Assembly: GCF_947507565.1 (NCBI RefSeq)
Contig: NC_089176.1
Coordinates: 868,001-932,000 of the forward strand
Source: Oscarella lobularis
Taxonomy: Eukaryota; Porifera; Homoscleromorpha; Homosclerophorida; Oscarellidae
Length of the DNA stretch: 64,000 bases
Direction: 5' to 3'
In this document: one piece after another, positions 31,329 to 41,277 of the stretch
Position numbering within the stretch: the stretch's first letter is position 1
Layout: every line of letters begins with the position of its first letter
The notes under the pieces: model-generated
What the model was told of the DNA's origin: nothing
What the model saw: only the letters and a program-made list of their open reading frames with translations
Database searches by the model: none
Position numbers and translations under genes: made by a program

Positions 31329-32684
31329 ATGGGAAATGCGGAATCTTTTGAGGTCGAAGAACGCGATCCGAAGAAACTACAACAGTCTTCCATCGTAAAG
31401 ACAAGCGGACACTTTAGTCTGTACGCGTCGAAAGGTCCGAAATCGACGTGGTACGAGGCGACGCTGCACAACGTCGCCATCTCACCAAAACACTTCGGCC
31501 TCTTTCGATTGCAAGACGAGTCGACAGCCAAACACAAGTTCGATGCGCTTAGCACGCGACTAGCGCCCTTCTGCGTCGACGAACCGCGCACGTACACGAA
31601 AAAGACTCTCAAACGACTCGTCGCGTGCGTGCAGGAAAACGAGACGTGGTCGCTCGCTCACGTGGCCGTGCACGCTAACCTAGCGTCGTGCCTAGCGCAC
31701 GACGACGTACGGAAGGAAATCGACAGCGCGCGAGGCTCGGGCGACGAAACACCTCTCTGCCTAGCATGCCGAATCGGAAACGTCGAATGCGTTCGCGCGC
31801 TTCTCCGACTCGGAGCCGATTCGGGTAAGAAAGGCGGTGAAACGGGTAATTCGGCTATTCACGTCGCCGCCGCTTGCTCGCCTGTCTGCCTGGAGGAGAT
31901 ACTCAATTCGGGCAAGGCGACCACGGTCGGCGACGTCAATCATCGGGGGGAAACCGCGCTGCATTTAGCCTGCCGCGAGAACAAGGTAAGATAGCTATTT
32001 CTATCTGAGAGCATAATAGGGGGAGAAGTTTATTAGATCGAGTCCGTACGGGTGCTACTTCGCGCTGGAGCCGACCCGGAAATTGTCAGTCAGGACGGTC
32101 TGTTTCCTATTCATTTAGCCGTTCTGTCATCCGCTACGGATGTCATCGTGACATTGATTCGGGAAAGCGCGCGCCAAGCGAGACTAAAGGACGTGAAGCG
32201 CGGCAACACGCCGCTGCACTACGCGACGCGAAGCGAAGTAATAAAAACGCAAAAAAATCTTCCATAAATAAACGCATCGTCGTACATAGAGCGCACGTGC
32301 ACTAGTTCAGTTTGAAACGGTGAAAAAAGAAGCGCGGAACGCGGAGGGTCTCGCGCCTTTGCACGTCTACATCAACGAGAGCCGTCTCGGCTGCGTCGTC
32401 GCGCTACTGTGCGAGGGCATCGATCCTGGATTGCAAACCGCAGACGGCGAAGCGCCACTTCAGTTAGCAATCAAGGCGAGCTGATACTTAGAATCGGATT
32501 ATAATTTTATCTCTTTTCTTTTATTAATCAAGTCGGGGTCGCTTGCTCTCGTTCAGTCGCTCGTCATTTTCGGCGCCGACGTCGACGACGCCGACGTGCA
32601 ACTAGCGCTCGATCTCGGAGTAGAAATCGAGATTGTTAGAGCGCTCAAAGTAGCGCCATGCAAAGCGAAGCGTGCGCCTTTGCC

Positions 32685-32732
<48 letters not shown>

Positions 32733-34085
32733 TGCACGAGATCACGGAGAAGCCGTACTGTGCTTAGACGGCGGCGGCATACGAGGTCTCGTCCTAATTC
32801 AGCTTCTGTTCGCCATCGAAAAAGCGTGCGGTCGATCGGTTGTCGAACTGTTTGACTGGATCGGCGGCACGAGCACGGGCGGTATACTCGCCGCCGCATT
32901 AGTGCATGGCACGTACTCGGGCGCGTTTTTGTACCGGTATATGTTTATCTGTGCGTTGTTTAGGCGGACTCGATCTGCGCCACTGTCAGAGCATCTATTT
33001 CAAATTCAAGGATCGCGTTTTTTGCGGCAGTCGCCCGTATAGGTCCGAACCGTTCGAGGATTTTCTAAAATCGACGTTCGGCGAAGGAACGACGATGGCC
33101 GACGTTCAACGGCCTAAGTAAGTGCGCGCGAGCACGTGCCACTGGCGTGAGTGAGAGGAAAAGCGGTTTCTGATTTTGGTTCTTTATAGAGTCATTCTAA
33201 CGACCACATTGTCGGACGTGAGACCAGCGAAAATGCATCTATTTCGTAATTACGGCGATCAACAGGAAAACGGCGAACCACCGCCTTCAGGCAAGTCAAT
33301 GTGTGTGTGCACATAACACGAGACCGCGTCGTCGTGCCTATAGGGCAACTGGTGTGGAAGGCAGCACGGGCTACTGGGGCGGCACCGTCCTATTTTCAAA
33401 CGACGGGTCGCTTTGTCGACGGGGGTCTCGTCGCAAACAATCCGACGTTGGCGGTTTTGACGGAAATGCAAACGTGGCACTCGCGACGTATGCATATTTA
33501 CTCCGAGCTGCGACGCGTGGTGGCGCAGTGCGTCGATATGCATCGTTTCCGCGCTTTTTTGGCGCCACCACGCACGCGCACGAAACCATAAAACCTCGCT
33601 TCCTCCCTCCCCCAGACTCACCCGGATCGATGATGCCACGTCCGAGAGTCGTCGTCTCGCTCGGCACGAGCGTCGCCCCGGACGAACACGTTTCGAGCGT
33701 AAACGTCTTCAAACCAACGTCCATTTCCGAAGCGGCAAACGTCGTGATGGGTGGCGCGTCGCTGGGGGCCTTGCTCTTGGACAGGGTCTGTCACGCGTTC
33801 GGCGCCCGAAACGGACGCAATTATCGATTTTCGGTCTGATTGTGTCCATAGGCAACGCAGGCGGCGGGAATCCCAGTTAACCAATCGGAAGCGTGGTGCG
33901 CCGCGATGGGCGTGCCCTTCTTCCGCTTGAATCCGCCCGCATCCGAGTTCGTCGATCTGGCGGAAACGAGGGACGAGATTCTGGTGAGAATGTTGTGGGA
34001 AACCGAAGTTTACCTATGCAAAGAGAAAGACAAGATCAATCAGTTGGCTCGTCTGTTGTTGCGGGGGGCAAATGATGATGACTGA
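31329..34085 (+). CDS. PLA2G6: Calcium-independent phospholipase A2 with ankyrin repeats (PLA2G6-like)
   Basis: A group VI phospholipase that releases fatty acids from the sn-2 position. The N-terminal part reads [20 protein letters not shown]. It is followed by ankyrin repeats: [76 protein letters not shown] and [14 protein letters not shown] polyproline run encoded by a CCG microsatellite links to the patatin-like domain. That domain shows the oxyanion loop LDGGGIRG, the nucleophile elbow GGTSTG and the catalytic aspartate in [11 protein letters not shown]. Other family blocks are ATGAAPSYF and [16 protein letters not shown]. About nine exons join in frame, and the stop is at 34083-34085. 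Upstream lies a TAGCGTACGCTA element. Confidence 0.92.
32696..32732. repeat. CCG microsatellite encoding polyproline
   Basis: About a dozen CCG units inside the iPLA2 coding sequence. They encode a proline run between the ankyrin repeats and the patatin domain. Confidence 0.85.
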
Positions 34086-34412
34086 ATGTATAATTTTTTT
34101 TCGCCAAACGCGTCGCGCGGTCTTTCTTCCAATTAGAAAAACGAAGCGCTTAACTAGACGACGCTCCGCTTTCGTACTTCCGATTAATAAAATATCGGTC
34201 GCCGCACTGTTGTTTGTGTGCGTAACCTTCTCCCAATCGAATTCTCGAAACCCGCGAGATCACGTGCAGACAAAACAATGGTCTAGCTGATTGCGCGAAG
34301 AGTGCGCCCCCCTAATCTCGTTATGCTATAAGACCCCAGCCCTCGTCGACCTTACCGCATATACCCGCGCAGTTCACGAGGTGTTACATCACTCCGACGT
34401 CCGCTCTCGATC
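34086..34412. other. Intergenic region with a likely promoter
   Basis: About 330 bp between the iPLA2 stop and the protease start. A weak TATA-like sequence (GCTATAAGACC) lies about 90 bp before the protease ATG. Nothing else is recognisable. Confidence 0.45.
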
Positions 34413-37400
34413 ATGATCCGACTCACCCTAGCCTTGGTGGTCACATGCTGCCTCGTTTCCATTGCGACCGGCAACGGCCGATGCCCCAAACGATGCCAAT
34501 GTACCGAAGGCCTTCGCAGCCGCCAATACATCGTCGATTGCAGTGGACTCGGCTTGAATCGATTCCCTCGAAACTTACCGTTGGGCGTCACTCACCTGTA
34601 AGCTAGTAGTGCATGGCTTCGATCGGTTGTCTTGCCTCAACTGGCATTGTTCGCTTCCCCCGTCCTCCCGCGCCCGCACATGACGTCTTCAGTTACGACT
34701 TCCTAATTTCCCCCCTTCTTTCTTCTCATCCAGACTACTCCAGCACAACAACATCAAGGACTTTCGGCTGAAGAACGACGACAAGTTGAAATTACGCCAC
34801 ATCCAAAGTCTGTAAGTTTCGCACGCCGCCTGCGAAAAATACGCTAATTAAGAGGTGCCAATTGATCGCTAGAAACTTAGCTCGAAACTCTTTGAAACAG
34901 TTGAAAGCGTCCGACTTTCAACACATGAGGTCTTTGGAATACTTGTAGGTACACGGTGAAACGTTCTCGATTGCCGCGCGCCTAAATACGTTTTCGTTTT
35001 CTTCGGTCAGAGATTTGAGCGGGAACGAACTGACGGCTCTTTCAGCAGACACATTCTCCAATATCGGCCTAAGGGAACTGTAAGTAAGCGCGCTCCCCGC
35101 AAAACACGCCCGAACCTCGTCAATTGGACCACCCACACAGGCGCTTGTCCGCAAACAAATTTTCGTCTATGGATAACATCACAGCCGCTTTCACGTTTCT
35201 CAGCGCTGTTCGAAAGCTGTGAGGCGGAGAGCGAGAGATCGAATTGATTGTCGCTATAGTTCTCTCGCATTTCTAGAACATTGTCCGGTAATCGCCTAAA
35301 GGGTGGCCTTTCAAACAATCAATTTCACCAGCTGGTGTCGCTTCGCGAACTGTAAGTGCACTTTTAATTACCGTGAATTGGTCGATTGACGGTTTCGTAC
35401 CGCAGCGACTTGTCCTACTTACGTCTGCAAAGCCTTCCAAGTGAGGTGTTCGGTCGACTAAGGAACCTCGAGATACTGTAAACACTCGCTCAAGACAATC
35501 AAAGAGCCACTTGGGAGAGAGAGTAATCGTTGATTCGTTTAGAGATATCAGCTATAATGACCTCGAGGAATTTCCCTACGAAGCCGTGTCAAGTATTCCG
35601 TACGAGTCAGTCCGAAATAGACGTCTCGTGAATCTTGCTCTCTCTCTAATATCGCTCTTATCGCCGTCTAGAACAATCGATGTTCGACACAATAGAATCG
35701 GACGCTTTGGGAGTGATACCTTGGGTTCCATCAAGATAAAGTCCACTACCCAATTGTAAGGGATCCTCCCTTTCTCTTTCCTTTTCCTATGCCACGGATC
35801 TATTCTTCCGTATGCGTGCAGGAGAATTGAAGGAAATCCGCTTGTCTGCGACTGCACTGCGACTTTTCTCTGGGAGCAACTCCAAGAATGGAACAAGGAG
35901 GAACTGACCAAGGTGGCTGTGGCGTGTCAGTCGCCGCCGTCGCTGTCTGGAGTACAGCTATATTATTTGAGAAAGGAAGACCTCGTCTGCAGTAAGCGAA
36001 CTTCCCCCCCGCGCCCCGCGGGCCGTCATTCTCTCTAATTATAATGACTTTGCGCGCAAAGATGACGTTCTTTCGTTCGCCGCAATTCCGGTCAACGTGA
36101 CGTCTGGCTGCTTTGGGATGCCGGCCGTGATTGATTGCCAAGTGGCGGGGGCGGGAGCGAGCGACGTAGGCGGCGGAGGTGCGATGATCGAGTGGCGAAA
36201 AGACGGCAGGCGACTGCCCGTCGCCGACGACGACGTCTGCCAGACGAAGTATCATCGCACGTGCACCGGATCGCTCATCATTCGCGACGTCCAGTCGTCG
36301 GACGTCGGCGAATATCGATGCCACGCGGGCGAAGGAGGAAGCGAGATCGTCAGCCCGCCGGGACGCCTCCAAGTCAGCTCGTCGTGCTTCGAAGAGGAGA
36401 CCGTGCCGACGCTCATCGCGTCGACGCCGCCGCCGTGCAGCGACGACGAAGACGGTAAGAAAAAGAATCTGTAAACAACGGTTTATATCAAATATCAATT
36501 AGATTAACCGTTTATTAATTAATTAATTAATTAATGGTTGAAATTATAGATAACTGCTCCTGTTCGGGAAGCGGTAGTGGCAGCGGTTGCGCGCCGCAAT
36601 TTTGCCCGTGTCCTCCTGTCGTACCGAATGCCATCGTCAACTCGAACTGCAGTCGCGAAGAGGAAGAGGACGAGGACAGCGGCAAATACTTGCCAGGAGA
36701 GGAGGTTGTTTACAGATGCATTAGAGGCTACATATTGCAAGAATACGGCCGATTGACATGCCAAAACGACGGTACGTGGAAAGGAAGGGAACCCCACTGC
36801 GAATTAGGTACTAAATGGCATACATAACGCCGTCTGTATTTGCATTGACGTTCCTTCTCTGAATCTCAGCGTGCGGAAGAAAAGAGATCAACGACGAAGT
36901 GCTTATCAGAAAAGCGAACCAATTGTCGAGCCCGACGCCGCCGCCGCCGGTGCACGGACGCGTCATCAACGGCGCTCGAGCGATGCGAGGCGAGTGGCCG
37001 TGGATGGGACTTCTGCGAATCAACGACAATCGTCTCAACTGCGGCGTGACGCTCATCAGCAGCACGCTCGGCGTCACCGCCGCTCATTGCGTCGTTAAAG
37101 TGTTCACCAACCAGCCGCTCGACTTGACTTCAACGAAAACGAGAATCGAAGTGTCGTTTGGGAAGCAGCAGATCGATCGGACCGAAGACACGCAGCAGAT
37201 TCGTTTCGTTACGAAACTCTTCATTCATCGTCTGTACGATCCGAAAACGCTCAACTACGACGTCGCCGTCATTCAACTCGATCACCACGTCTGGTTCAAT
37301 AAGCACGTAAAGCCGGCTTGTTTGAGCCCGAGCGACTGGACGTTCGAAGCGCAGCAAGACGAGACGACGAGCGCGTCGCCGTTGTCGCGCGCCGTCGTTC

Positions 37401-37768
37401 CGTGGGGCGTCGTGAGCGGATTCGGTGGCGTGTCGTCGAGCGGAAAAGAGTCGTTGACTCTTCGAAAGGCACTCGTCGTCATAGCCAATCAGAGCGCGTG
37501 TAGCAAGGCTATGAAAAGCATCAGCGTCATCACGGATGCGATGATCTGCGCCTATGGGCCCGATAACGGCGACACGTGCAAGGGAGATAGCGGCGGACCG
37601 CTCGTCGTTCTCGCGCGCGATCGTTGGTATCTCGTCGGCGTGACGAGTTGGGGCGATAAGTGCGGCACGCCCGGTCGATACGGCGTTTACGCGCGCATCG
37701 CTCATCCGGATATCTATAAGTGGATTGACGATATATGGGAGGACGTTGACTCGGCCGTAGCGACGTAA
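34413..37768 (+). CDS. Secreted LRR-Ig-CCP-trypsin serine protease
   Basis: A predicted extracellular zymogen joining a recognition region to a serine protease. A signal peptide (MIRLTLALVVTCCLVSIATG) leads to an LRRNT cap (CPKRCQCTEG). About eight leucine-rich repeats follow, one per short exon (for example SLEYLDLSGNELTALSAD), then an LRRCT cap (GNPLVCDCTATFLWEQL). An Ig-like domain follows (MIEWRKDGRRLPV and SSDVGEYRCHAG). Next is a CCP/sushi domain (EEVVYRCIRGYILQEYG and NDGTWKGREPHCEL) and a trypsin domain. The activation site reads HGR|VINGARAMRGEWPWM. The triad is complete: TAAHC, YDVAVIQL and CKGDSGGP. Aspartate six residues before the serine predicts cleavage after Arg or Lys. CCP next to a trypsin domain recalls C1r/MASP and factor C; LRRs in that place are unusual. 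The stop is at 37766-37768. Confidence 0.88.
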
Positions 37769-37999
37769 CGAGAAAAACGATTTTTTAGTCGTATTCTGCA
37801 TGTAGAGAGTTTAGAAGAGACGACATTCCTTGGCGCACATCTAACGCACGTATACGATGAAGCATTGTCGACTTTTTGGCAATATGATATATGTACACGG
37901 TTTAGAAATAAAACCGAAAACGGAAACGGGGAAGATCTAATCTTCCCGACTTCCTTTCCCCCCTTTCGCTCGCTCCGTATCTAAGGTAGTGAGGCTCAC

Positions 38000-38203
38000 G
38001 TGTTGTGCCACTTACTAGCAATGAATTGCGGCGACTTCACTCCCCGCGGACCGCCGATGCGCGTGAAGGCGAAAGCGAAGACGACAGTCGTCTGTCCGGG
38101 CTGCTCCTTCAAATTCTCTCAAACTGTCATAATAAGTTGTTGTAGAGTTGTAAACGAGTGCCGAGCGTGTGGTCACTCTTGGAACATGCAAAATTATAGA
38201 TAG
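38000..38203 (+). CDS. Small zinc-ribbon-like protein
   Basis: A 67-codon open frame with two CxxC knuckles (CPGC and CRAC), about 17 residues apart, and a further CC pair between them. This is the layout of a small zinc ribbon. An AATAAA signal lies about 30 bp after the stop, and the frame is intronless. I do not recognise the family. ATG 38000 or the in-frame ATG at about 38021 may start it. It could be spurious, but the cysteine pattern and poly(A) signal support it. Confidence 0.45.
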   Translation: MLCHLLAMNCGDFTPRGPPMRVKAKAKTTVVCPGCSFKFSQTVIISCCRVVNECRACGHSWNMQNYR

Positions 38204-38493
38204 CCTGTAGTTGTTTCGTTGTGTGCCAATAAAGTCAAGAGCTGGCCTCGTATCTCGGACTGGAAAGGGGGTCCCTCCATTCGTTGTTACGCTACTAGTA
38301 AGGACCTACTTTTAGTTGCGCTTCACGCTAATTCTTCTTGCTTTTATCGCCGCGTGGGTGCACCGAAGGTCGTGAACTAGGGGTCCAGGGACGTGACGTC
38401 TGTGACGTCAATCGGATTCCAATAGGCCGGATGTATGACGCAACAAAACTTTTTATTTTGTGTACGACAGGGGCGGAAGAAATGCAAACGTAT

Positions 38494-39742
38494 CTAATAC
38501 GTTATTGCAAACTTTCGGTCTATAAATTCTCCTGCTGTAATAGGTTCATATTTATTTGATCCATCCAAGCTCTCAATGACAAAATCGTCATCGGGATGAA
38601 AAAAGAAAGCAATGGAACGACGAATACGAGAGCGCTTGTCCGGATCCTCGGGCAGCAAAACTCTGTGCCTCTAATACAACATAACATATTGGATTGATCA
38701 CTCAAGTCTTATGTCTTACAGCAGCAATATATTTGTCACTAGTCCACTGCTGCATCAGTGAGCCAAGATTAACAAGAACGGCTCCACGTACGTAAGGAAC
38801 GTTAATATATCCACCAGCAGTCTTTTTTACCTGAATGTAATTATTTAATTAAAAACGGGTAACAGTACTAGCTCCTTTCACCTGCAGTCCCCCCATTGTG
38901 TCTTGGAAAAGCAGCGTGATGGAACCGTAGTCCGAATGTTCACCACATCGCAATTGTCCTGGCTCGATTTCATTTTCAGGAGGCAGCGGAGGATAGTGCA
39001 ACACGCGCAACGTCGTTCTGTTTTTCAGACTCCCAATGAGCTGATGCGAATTAACAAACAAATCGGGATCCTAGCTCAAAAAAAATTAATACCCTTATAA
39101 CTCTCATCAGATTCTATAGAACCTTTAGTCCATCTAACCCTCGTCCCATTGCCGCCATCACTCTCGTGCCAAGATCACGGCACGAGCCAAAGAACTTCGT
39201 CGACTCTTCCTTCAAAGTTGGCACCTCCTTGTCAGGCCATTCCTGTGGAAAGAAAACAGTTAGTTAATCTTAACATATAGAATGTATCTAAATATCACGT
39301 GAGCAGAGAGGTCTGTCTGAAAAGTTTCTTTCAAGTCAGACGGTTTCGTGGGATCCAATCTAGAACGTCATGCAATACAGTCCAATTTCGTATTTTTCCA
39401 CTACTCTACCTCTCCCTTCGAAGAGCCACGTATCCATTATTTCCGGAAGCCTTTTCTGCTCTTCGAAAACGATTTTTGACGTCCACCGGCAAGTCGAAGA
39501 ACTTGTCGTACATCGTAAATATTTTTTCGACCTGCACCCGGTGCATTGAGATTGAAATCGCGCTCCGCGCTGCTCACTTCGTCTTCGGGCACACCGAAAT
39601 TCGTCAGAAATACGAAGCCGATCGTTCGAAAGGCCTCGTCCAGTTTTTCGCACAAGCCTCGAACGTCGCTCGAGTTCCAGTCGATGCTCGAATCGGCTTG
39701 CGACAAGCTGAGTGCGGCGAAATCGACAGTCGGTACAGCCAT
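38494..39742 (-). CDS. 2-oxoglutarate/Fe(II) oxygenase (isopenicillin N synthase-like)
   Basis: A soluble non-heme iron dioxygenase. The first exon gives the DIOX_N domain (MAVPTVDFAALSLSQADSSI and LDEAFRTIGFVFLTNFGVPE). Later exons read MYDKFFDLPVDVKNRFRRAE, LDPTKPSDLKETFQ and FGSCRDLGTRVMAAMGRGLD. The catalytic part has LRVLHYPPLPPENEIEPGQL and CGEHSDYGSITLLFQD (HxD iron ligands). RHRVLLPEDPDKRSRIRRSI follows, with the third iron ligand and the oxoglutarate-binding Arg-Ser. It ends YEPITAGEFIDRKFAITY. All iron and cosubstrate ligands are present, so it is probably active; the substrate is unknown. The start is 55 bp from that of the divergent glycosidase. A TAGCGTGC element sits 6 bp upstream of the ATG. 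Confidence 0.9.
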
Positions 39743-39797
39743 GAGAATGCACGCTAGAGTATGACGTAGGCGGAACCAGGGGCGGAACTACGGCGCT

Positions 39798-41165
39798 ATG
39801 TTACCTTGTCTCGTCCTTGGTGTCATTGCGACCTGCTCGATCTCAGCCGCGATGACGGAAACGATTCAATTGGTCGCAAATCTCGCTGATCGCGGACCAC
39901 AAATCCGAGGCACGGCCGCCGGTATTCTACATTCGTTCAACGCCACCCATCCGCCTATGGACGCCGTCAGACCGCTTCGCCTTCACATGTATCGAGGTCC
40001 GGAACGATTCCACCTCTACGACAATACGACGACGAAGAATCAGGGCCCCCGTCTCTTCGCCAATACGGCGCGACTCGAGGAGCTCGGCATTCGAACGCAA
40101 CTTCTCCTTTCCGATATCTATTTTGCCGTGCGTGATCACGCCCACTTGCCGGTCAGTCTACTTCCGGGTGACAACGGAAATTTTACGTTGTGGAAATGGG
40201 TCGTTGCGTATTGCATCGAAGCGGCAATTCACGCCGGACACGAAGATGTCTATTGGGATATCTACAACGAGCCCAATATTGGCTTCAAGAATCGTTCGAT
40301 TGAGCAATTCTACGCTGTTTGGGCGACGGCGTACGCGCTGATTAAAACGCGTCTGCCGCACGCCGTCGTCGTTGGGCCGTCAATTGCTGACATCGAATGG
40401 AATGAGACGTTTTTGTGGATGCAACAGTTTCTCCTGCGGCAAAACGAGACCGGTCAGTTGCCAGACATTCTGTGCTGGCACGTAGGCTATAGCAACGGAA
40501 GCGTTCTAGCCGATCAGCACGATGCTGTGAAGGCTTTTTTGACGTTGAAGCGCATTTCTATACAGAGGTTTGCTCACAATGAAGTTATAGGGCAGAAGTC
40601 GTCTCTATCGCCGGGCGTTGCTGTGAGTTTCATTTCGAATCTGGAGCGGTTGGCTGTCGATCACGCCTGCCGCGCTTGCTGGCGCGAGTTTGACTATTTG
40701 ACTGGGGATCGAGAGGATACGTGCTGGGATCAGTCTTTGGATGGTCTTCTAGCGGTTGACTATGAAGGAGAGAATTATGCGCCTCGTTCTGTGTGGTGGG
40801 CATATCGATATTACGCTGACATGTCTGGGTGGACGGTTCCCATTGATGGTCCCATCATGCAGTGGCAGCTTGATGGGTTGCTGAGTTGGAATTCAGCAGG
40901 TAACGTGTCTATTCTCTTGGGTCGAATTGGGGAGTCCAATCAGAGCGTTGCAGTCGATTTCACTCTAAACGGAATATCAATGTCGTCATTTATTGTTAGC
41001 ATGCAATTTATACCATATACCGGTATGCTTCCTTTGTATAATCCTGTGCCAGTGCATCTTGATGTTGTGATGGAGACAGAGAACGATTCCTTTACCATGA
41101 ACCTGCCAAAGTTGTATAAAGACGAAGCAGTGTGGATAACGGTTAGTAGAAAACATAATTACTGA
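39798..41165 (+). CDS. Secreted clan GH-A glycosidase (GH39-like), intronless
   Basis: A 455-residue single-exon protein with a signal peptide (MLPCLVLGVIATCSISAAM). A TIM-barrel glycosidase is suggested by the acid/base motif DVYWDIYNEPNIGF on strand 4 and a candidate nucleophile glutamate in FAHNEVIG on a later strand. HMYRGPERFHLYD and LPDILCWHVGY are further conserved-looking blocks. The layout suits GH39 (beta-xylosidase/iduronidase-like) or a near relative. Many NxS/T sites fit secretion. After the barrel, a C-terminal beta-rich part begins near NSAGNVSILLGRIG. Bacterial or fungal transfer is possible given the lack of introns. The substrate is not certain. Confidence 0.72.
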   Translation: MLPCLVLGVIATCSISAAMTETIQLVANLADRGPQIRGTAAGILHSFNATHPPMDAVRPLRLHMYRGPERFHLYDNTTTKNQGPRLFANTARLEELGIRTQLLLSDIYFAVRDHAHLPVSLLPGDNGNFTLWKWVVAYCIEAAIHAGHEDVYWDIYNEPNIGFKNRSIEQFYAVWATAYALIKTRLPHAVVVGPSIADIEWNETFLWMQQFLLRQNETGQLPDILCWHVGYSNGSVLADQHDAVKAFLTLKRISIQRFAHNEVIGQKSSLSPGVAVSFISNLERLAVDHACRACWREFDYLTGDREDTCWDQSLDGLLAVDYEGENYAPRSVWWAYRYYADMSGWTVPIDGPIMQWQLDGLLSWNSAGNVSILLGRIGESNQSVAVDFTLNGISMSSFIVSMQFIPYTGMLPLYNPVPVHLDVVMETENDSFTMNLPKLYKDEAVWITVSRKHNY

Positions 41166-41277
41166 TAGCAGTCTAAAAACAGCCAGTAAAAGTAGCTACT
41201 ATACGTTCACTACGTAAATGTAAAAGGTTTGCTTTGAAGTATAAAACTTCAGTCTCCACCTTGTGGCTACGCTTTTT

